64,000 bases of DNA from Stappia indica (lineage in GTDB: Bacteria; Pseudomonadota; Alphaproteobacteria; Rhizobiales; Stappiaceae). Positions 61,609 to 64,000 of this stretch are shown here, piece by piece (the first letter of the stretch is position 1; each line of letters starts with the position of its first letter). Under the pieces are notes generated by a model that saw only the letters and a list, made by a program, of their open reading frames with translations, had not been told where the DNA came from and ran no database searches. The stretch covers positions 3,067,001 through 3,131,000 of the forward strand of contig NZ_CP046908.1 of assembly GCF_009789575.1 (NCBI RefSeq), read 5' to 3'. The position numbers and the translations under genes are program-made.

Positions 61609-62382
61609 CTAGAAGCCGGGGCGGCTGTTCATCATCCGCGTGCGAGCGTGCTCGATGTGATTGCGCATCGCGCGCTTGGCCTTGGTGGCCGCGCCCGCCT
61701 CGATATGGCGGAAAATCTCCTCGTGCTCGGCCTGCACCGCCTCGGCGCGCACGAGCGGCTGGAACTTCACCAGGAAGCGCATCAGGGTCACCGAGCGGGT
61801 AACGTCGTATTCCAGCGATTTCAATGTCTTGACGATGCGCGGGTTGCAGGTGGCGATCGCCACCGCCTCGTGGAACGCATAGTCGTGGTAATGCATGATC
61901 GCGTTGGTGTGCATCGCCTCGGCAAAGCGGTCCAGCGCTTCGCGCAGCCGCTCGATATCCGCCGGGCCGCGCCGCTTGGCGGCGAGATAGGCCGCCTGCG
62001 GCTCGACGATCAGGCGCAGCTCGATGCCGTTGAGCATGTCGCCGATGCGCTCCAGCGCATCCCGGTCGTCGTCGTCCCCCACCGCCCGTTCGCGGCTGGC
62101 GCCGAGCGCGTTCTGGACATAGTTGCCGGAGCCGCGCACAGAGGAGATCAGCCCGTCCTCGCGCAGCTTGTCCAGCGCCTCGCGCAGCACGGGCCGCGAC
62201 ACGTCGAACTCGCCGGCGAGCACGTTTTCCGGCGGCAGCTTGGTGCCGGCCGTGATCATGCCGGTGACGATGGCGTGGAACAGGTTCTCGTAGACCCGGT
62301 CGGCCAGCCGCTCGGCTTTGCTCTGCTGAAGGTCGGCGAAGGAGAACTCCCCCGACCGCGGTGTCGATGCGGCCTTGTCCAT
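61609..62382 (-). CDS. GntR family regulator (FadR subfamily), divergent from TRAP importer
   Basis: A 257-residue regulator. The HTH (residues about 20-95) has RLADRVYENLFHAIVTGMITAGTKLPPENVLAGEFDVSRPVLREALDKLREDGLI. The FCD domain has YHDYAFHEAVA and ends with EHEEIFRHIEAG. ATG 62382 gives a 20-residue N-terminal tail. It faces the TRAP importer across a 196-base region with repeated TTGGTCAA next to its own start and GTT-N3-AAC near the importer. It probably controls both in response to the imported acid. Confidence 0.88.
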   Translation of the reverse strand: MDKAASTPRSGEFSFADLQQSKAERLADRVYENLFHAIVTGMITAGTKLPPENVLAGEFDVSRPVLREALDKLREDGLISSVRGSGNYVQNALGASRERAVGDDDDRDALERIGDMLNGIELRLIVEPQAAYLAAKRRGPADIERLREALDRFAEAMHTNAIMHYHDYAFHEAVAIATCNPRIVKTLKSLEYDVTRSVTLMRFLVKFQPLVRAEAVQAEHEEIFRHIEAGAATKAKRAMRNHIEHARTRMMNSRPGF

Positions 62383-62393
62383 GTCTCGACTTA

Positions 62394-62418
62394 TTGGTCA
62401 AACCTGCCGTTTGGTCAA
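62394..62418 (-). promoter_or_regulatory. Direct repeat TTGGTCAA before the GntR gene
   Basis: TTGGTCAA at 62394-62401 and 62411-62418, spaced 17 bases. The first is followed by ACC, giving GGT-N3-ACC, a FadR-type half-symmetric core. It starts 12 bases before the GntR start codon, so autoregulation is likely. Confidence 0.5.
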
Positions 62419-62476
62419 CATCGCGGGGTGCCGATGCTCCCATTGCGGCAATTGCCAGGTCCTGCCTTGCTGGTGA

Positions 62477-62540
62477 TCATCATACCAGTTACAGTTAAGT
62501 TGTAAAACGTGTTGACTGGATTGCCGATCGCCGCCAAACT
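62477..62540 (+). promoter_or_regulatory. TRAP operon promoter with operator motifs shared across the sugar-acid region
   Basis: TCATCATACCAGTT (62477-62490) is identical to 57114-57127. AGTTGTAAAAC (62498-62508) and TTGACT (62512-62517) match the arrangement at 58843-58862; a -10-like CAAACT lies 17 bases on. These shared sites link the importer to the apnO-like and dehydrogenase promoters. Confidence 0.6.
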
Positions 62541-62578
62541 CCGCGACCGGTGCAGGAGACACCAGGGAGGATATCGTT

Positions 62579-63562
62579 ATGTTTCGTTTCCGCAGTTTGA
62601 CAGTCGCGTCCGTGCTCGCCCTTTCGGTGGCGATGGGGGGAACCGCCACGGCGCAGACCGTCCTCAACTTCGCGCATTCCACGGCGCAGAATTCCCACTA
62701 CAGCATGGGCGTCCAGGCCTTCGGCAAGAAGCTCTCCGAGCTCAGCGGCGGCAAGTTCGAGATCCGCGAGCAGGCCGCCGGCGCGCTCGGCGGTGAGCGC
62801 GACGTGATCGAGGGCCTGCAGATCGGCTCGGTCGAGCTGACCGTGTCCTCGACCGGCCCGCTCGGCAACTTCGTGCCCGAGGCGCTCGTGCTCGACCTGC
62901 CGTTCCTGTTCAAGGACTATGCGGCCGCTCGCGGCATCCTCGACGGCGAGATCGGCCAGGAACTGCTCGCCAAGGTCAGCGAGAACAACCTCGTGGCGCT
63001 CGCCTGGACCGAGAACGGCTTCCGCCATGTCACCAACTCCAACCGTCCGATCAACACTCCGGCCGACCTCGAGGGCCTGAAGATCCGCACCATGGAGAAC
63101 CCGGTGCACATGGAAGCCTTCCGGGCCGCCGGCGCTTCGCCGACGCCGATGGCCTTCCCGGAGGTCTTCGCCGCGCTCCAGCAGAACGTCATCGACGGCC
63201 AGGAAAACCCGATCCCGGTGATCACCGCCTCGAAGTTCTGGGAAGTGCAGAGCAACCTGACCCTGACCGGCCACGTCTACTCGCCGGCCATCATTCTCGC
63301 TTCGCCGAGCCTGTGGGACGGCCTCTCAGACGAGGAGAAGGGCTGGTTCCGCGAGGCTGCCAAGGTTGCCGTCGAGGCGACCCGCGCCAAGGTCGAGTCG
63401 GATGAAGCCAACGGTGTCGAGCTGCTGCGCAAGAACGGCATGAACGTCGTGGAGAACGTCGACAAGGCCGCCTTCCAGAAGGCCGTCGCCCCCGCCTACG
63501 ACACCTTCAAGGCGAAGTATGGCGACGAGATGCTGAAGCGCATCCAGGCCGCCCAGCAGTAA
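62579..63562 (+). CDS. TRAP transporter substrate-binding protein (DctP family)
   Basis: A 327-residue periplasmic protein. Residues 1-26 are a Sec signal ending TATA. The mature TVLNFAHSTAQNSHYSMGVQAFGKKLSELSGGKFEI and the carboxylate-binding RTMENPVHMEAFRAAGASPTPMAF region (with the conserved Arg and Pro-Met) mark DctP-family proteins for carboxylic or sugar acids. GGGAGG lies upstream of the ATG. It supplies the two membrane subunits, of which only the first begins in this window. Ligand may be apionate, tartrate or a similar acid. Confidence 0.93.
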   Translation: MFRFRSLTVASVLALSVAMGGTATAQTVLNFAHSTAQNSHYSMGVQAFGKKLSELSGGKFEIREQAAGALGGERDVIEGLQIGSVELTVSSTGPLGNFVPEALVLDLPFLFKDYAAARGILDGEIGQELLAKVSENNLVALAWTENGFRHVTNSNRPINTPADLEGLKIRTMENPVHMEAFRAAGASPTPMAFPEVFAALQQNVIDGQENPIPVITASKFWEVQSNLTLTGHVYSPAIILASPSLWDGLSDEEKGWFREAAKVAVEATRAKVESDEANGVELLRKNGMNVVENVDKAAFQKAVAPAYDTFKAKYGDEMLKRIQAAQQ

Positions 63563-63593
63563 GGTCCTCCCAAGGCCTCGCCCTCCGGCGTCC

Positions 63594-63621
63594 CCGGGGT
63601 GGCCGTACGCGGCCGCCCCGG
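63594..63621 (+). other. Hairpin between DctP and DctQ genes
   Basis: A 12-base stem with one G-T pair and a TACG loop, no T-run. It probably favours the binding protein over the membrane subunits, as do the hairpins after the other binding-protein genes. Confidence 0.55.
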
Positions 63622-63634
63622 CAGGAGTTCGATC

Positions 63635-64000
63635 ATGCAATGGTTCTTCGCTGCCGAGCGCCGGGTGACCCGCGTCGCTCTAGAGCTGTCCATCGTCGCC
63701 CTGGCGGTGATCGTCGCTCTCACCTTCTATCAGGTCGTGACGCGCTTCGTGTTCGGGCATCCTTCCGCGTGGTCGGAAGTGGCGGCCCGCTCGGCGATGA
63801 TGTGGATGGTCTTCCTCGGTCTTGCCGCCGCGTTCCGCCAGGGCGCGATGATCGCCGTCGATTTCCTGATCGACGTCGGGCCGAAGCCGCTGCGGCAGGT
63901 CCTCACCATCGTCATCGCGCTCGCCTCGCTGACGTTTCTCGCCCTGCTGATCTGGTACGGCACGGCCATGGCGTTCCGCGTTCAGCGGCAGAACCTTGCA
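63635..64000 (+). CDS. TRAP transporter small permease (DctQ family), N-terminal part
   Basis: The first 122 residues of a TRAP small membrane subunit; the frame is open to the window end. Three hydrophobic segments are seen: LELSIVALAVIVALTFYQVV, ARSAMMWMVFLGLAAAF and VLTIVIALASLTFLALLIWY. RFVFGHPSAWSEVAARSAMMWMVFLG and RQGAMIAVDFL match the DctQ family. AGGAG lies eight bases before the ATG. The large DctM subunit should follow beyond the window. Confidence 0.9.
   Translation, partial: MQWFFAAERRVTRVALELSIVALAVIVALTFYQVVTRFVFGHPSAWSEVAARSAMMWMVFLGLAAAFRQGAMIAVDFLIDVGPKPLRQVLTIVIALASLTFLALLIWYGTAMAFRVQRQNLA

Overview
The window is 64 kb of GC-rich chromosomal DNA, densely packed with genes that mostly sit in overlapping or closely spaced operons. 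It looks like a metabolically versatile alphaproteobacterium, probably of the Hyphomicrobiales (Stappiaceae/Rhizobium-like). The reasons are the GTTC-N7-GTTC SOS box before an imuA-imuB-dnaE2 cassette, the many ABC and TRAP importers each paired with a local regulator, and D-apionate-type sugar-acid genes. The genus is inference. I saw no rRNA, tRNA, CRISPR, prophage or insertion sequence.

Layout. (1) 1-2652, minus strand: GntR regulator, acyl-CoA ligase and the start of a ThDP enzyme. (2) 2757-8566: aspartate/asparagine module with AGCS symporter, aspartase, L-asparaginase, aspartate racemase-like enzyme and XRE regulator. An 11-base motif is shared by its two promoter regions. (3) 8591-21988: two class III aminotransferases, two MlrC (M81) enzymes, a PYROXD2-like flavoprotein, an IclR regulator, a complete polar-amino-acid ABC importer and an aldehyde dehydrogenase. 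Two promoters far apart carry the same 32-base element just after the -10 box. This is the best candidate here for an undescribed catabolic system. (4) 22095-28560: azoreductase/LysR pair, MBL beta-CASP hydrolase, LacI regulator, a VOC gene broken by a stop codon, and a ParD-like/methionine aminopeptidase pair.

(5) 28783-37944: polyol or sugar operon behind an 18-base palindrome: AGPS/GlcD-like flavoprotein, FGGY kinase, MalK-type ABC importer, GldA-like dehydrogenase and SDR. (6) 37966-46103: a 28-residue membrane-protein ORF, a LysE exporter, a spermidine-synthase-like protein, then an SOS operon in which an endonuclease III-like protein precedes ImuA, ImuB and DnaE2. (7) 46129-47394: divergent RibD/DHFR-like reductase and HxlR regulator. 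(8) 47591-54467: LacI-controlled operon with a D-serine-dehydratase-like enzyme, polar-amino-acid ABC importer, RidA and an N-acyl amino acid deacylase-like enzyme. This is a plausible D- or hydroxy-amino-acid catabolic unit.

(9) 54481-64000: sugar-acid region with a RuBisCO-like protein, a DUF1537 kinase, an ApnO-like oxidoisomerase, two GntR regulators, a tartrate/D-malate-type dehydrogenase, an aldehyde dehydrogenase and a TRAP importer cut by the window end. GTT-N3-AAC operators lie before three transcription units and suggest one regulon. All functions are read from sequence motifs and gene context; no database search was possible.
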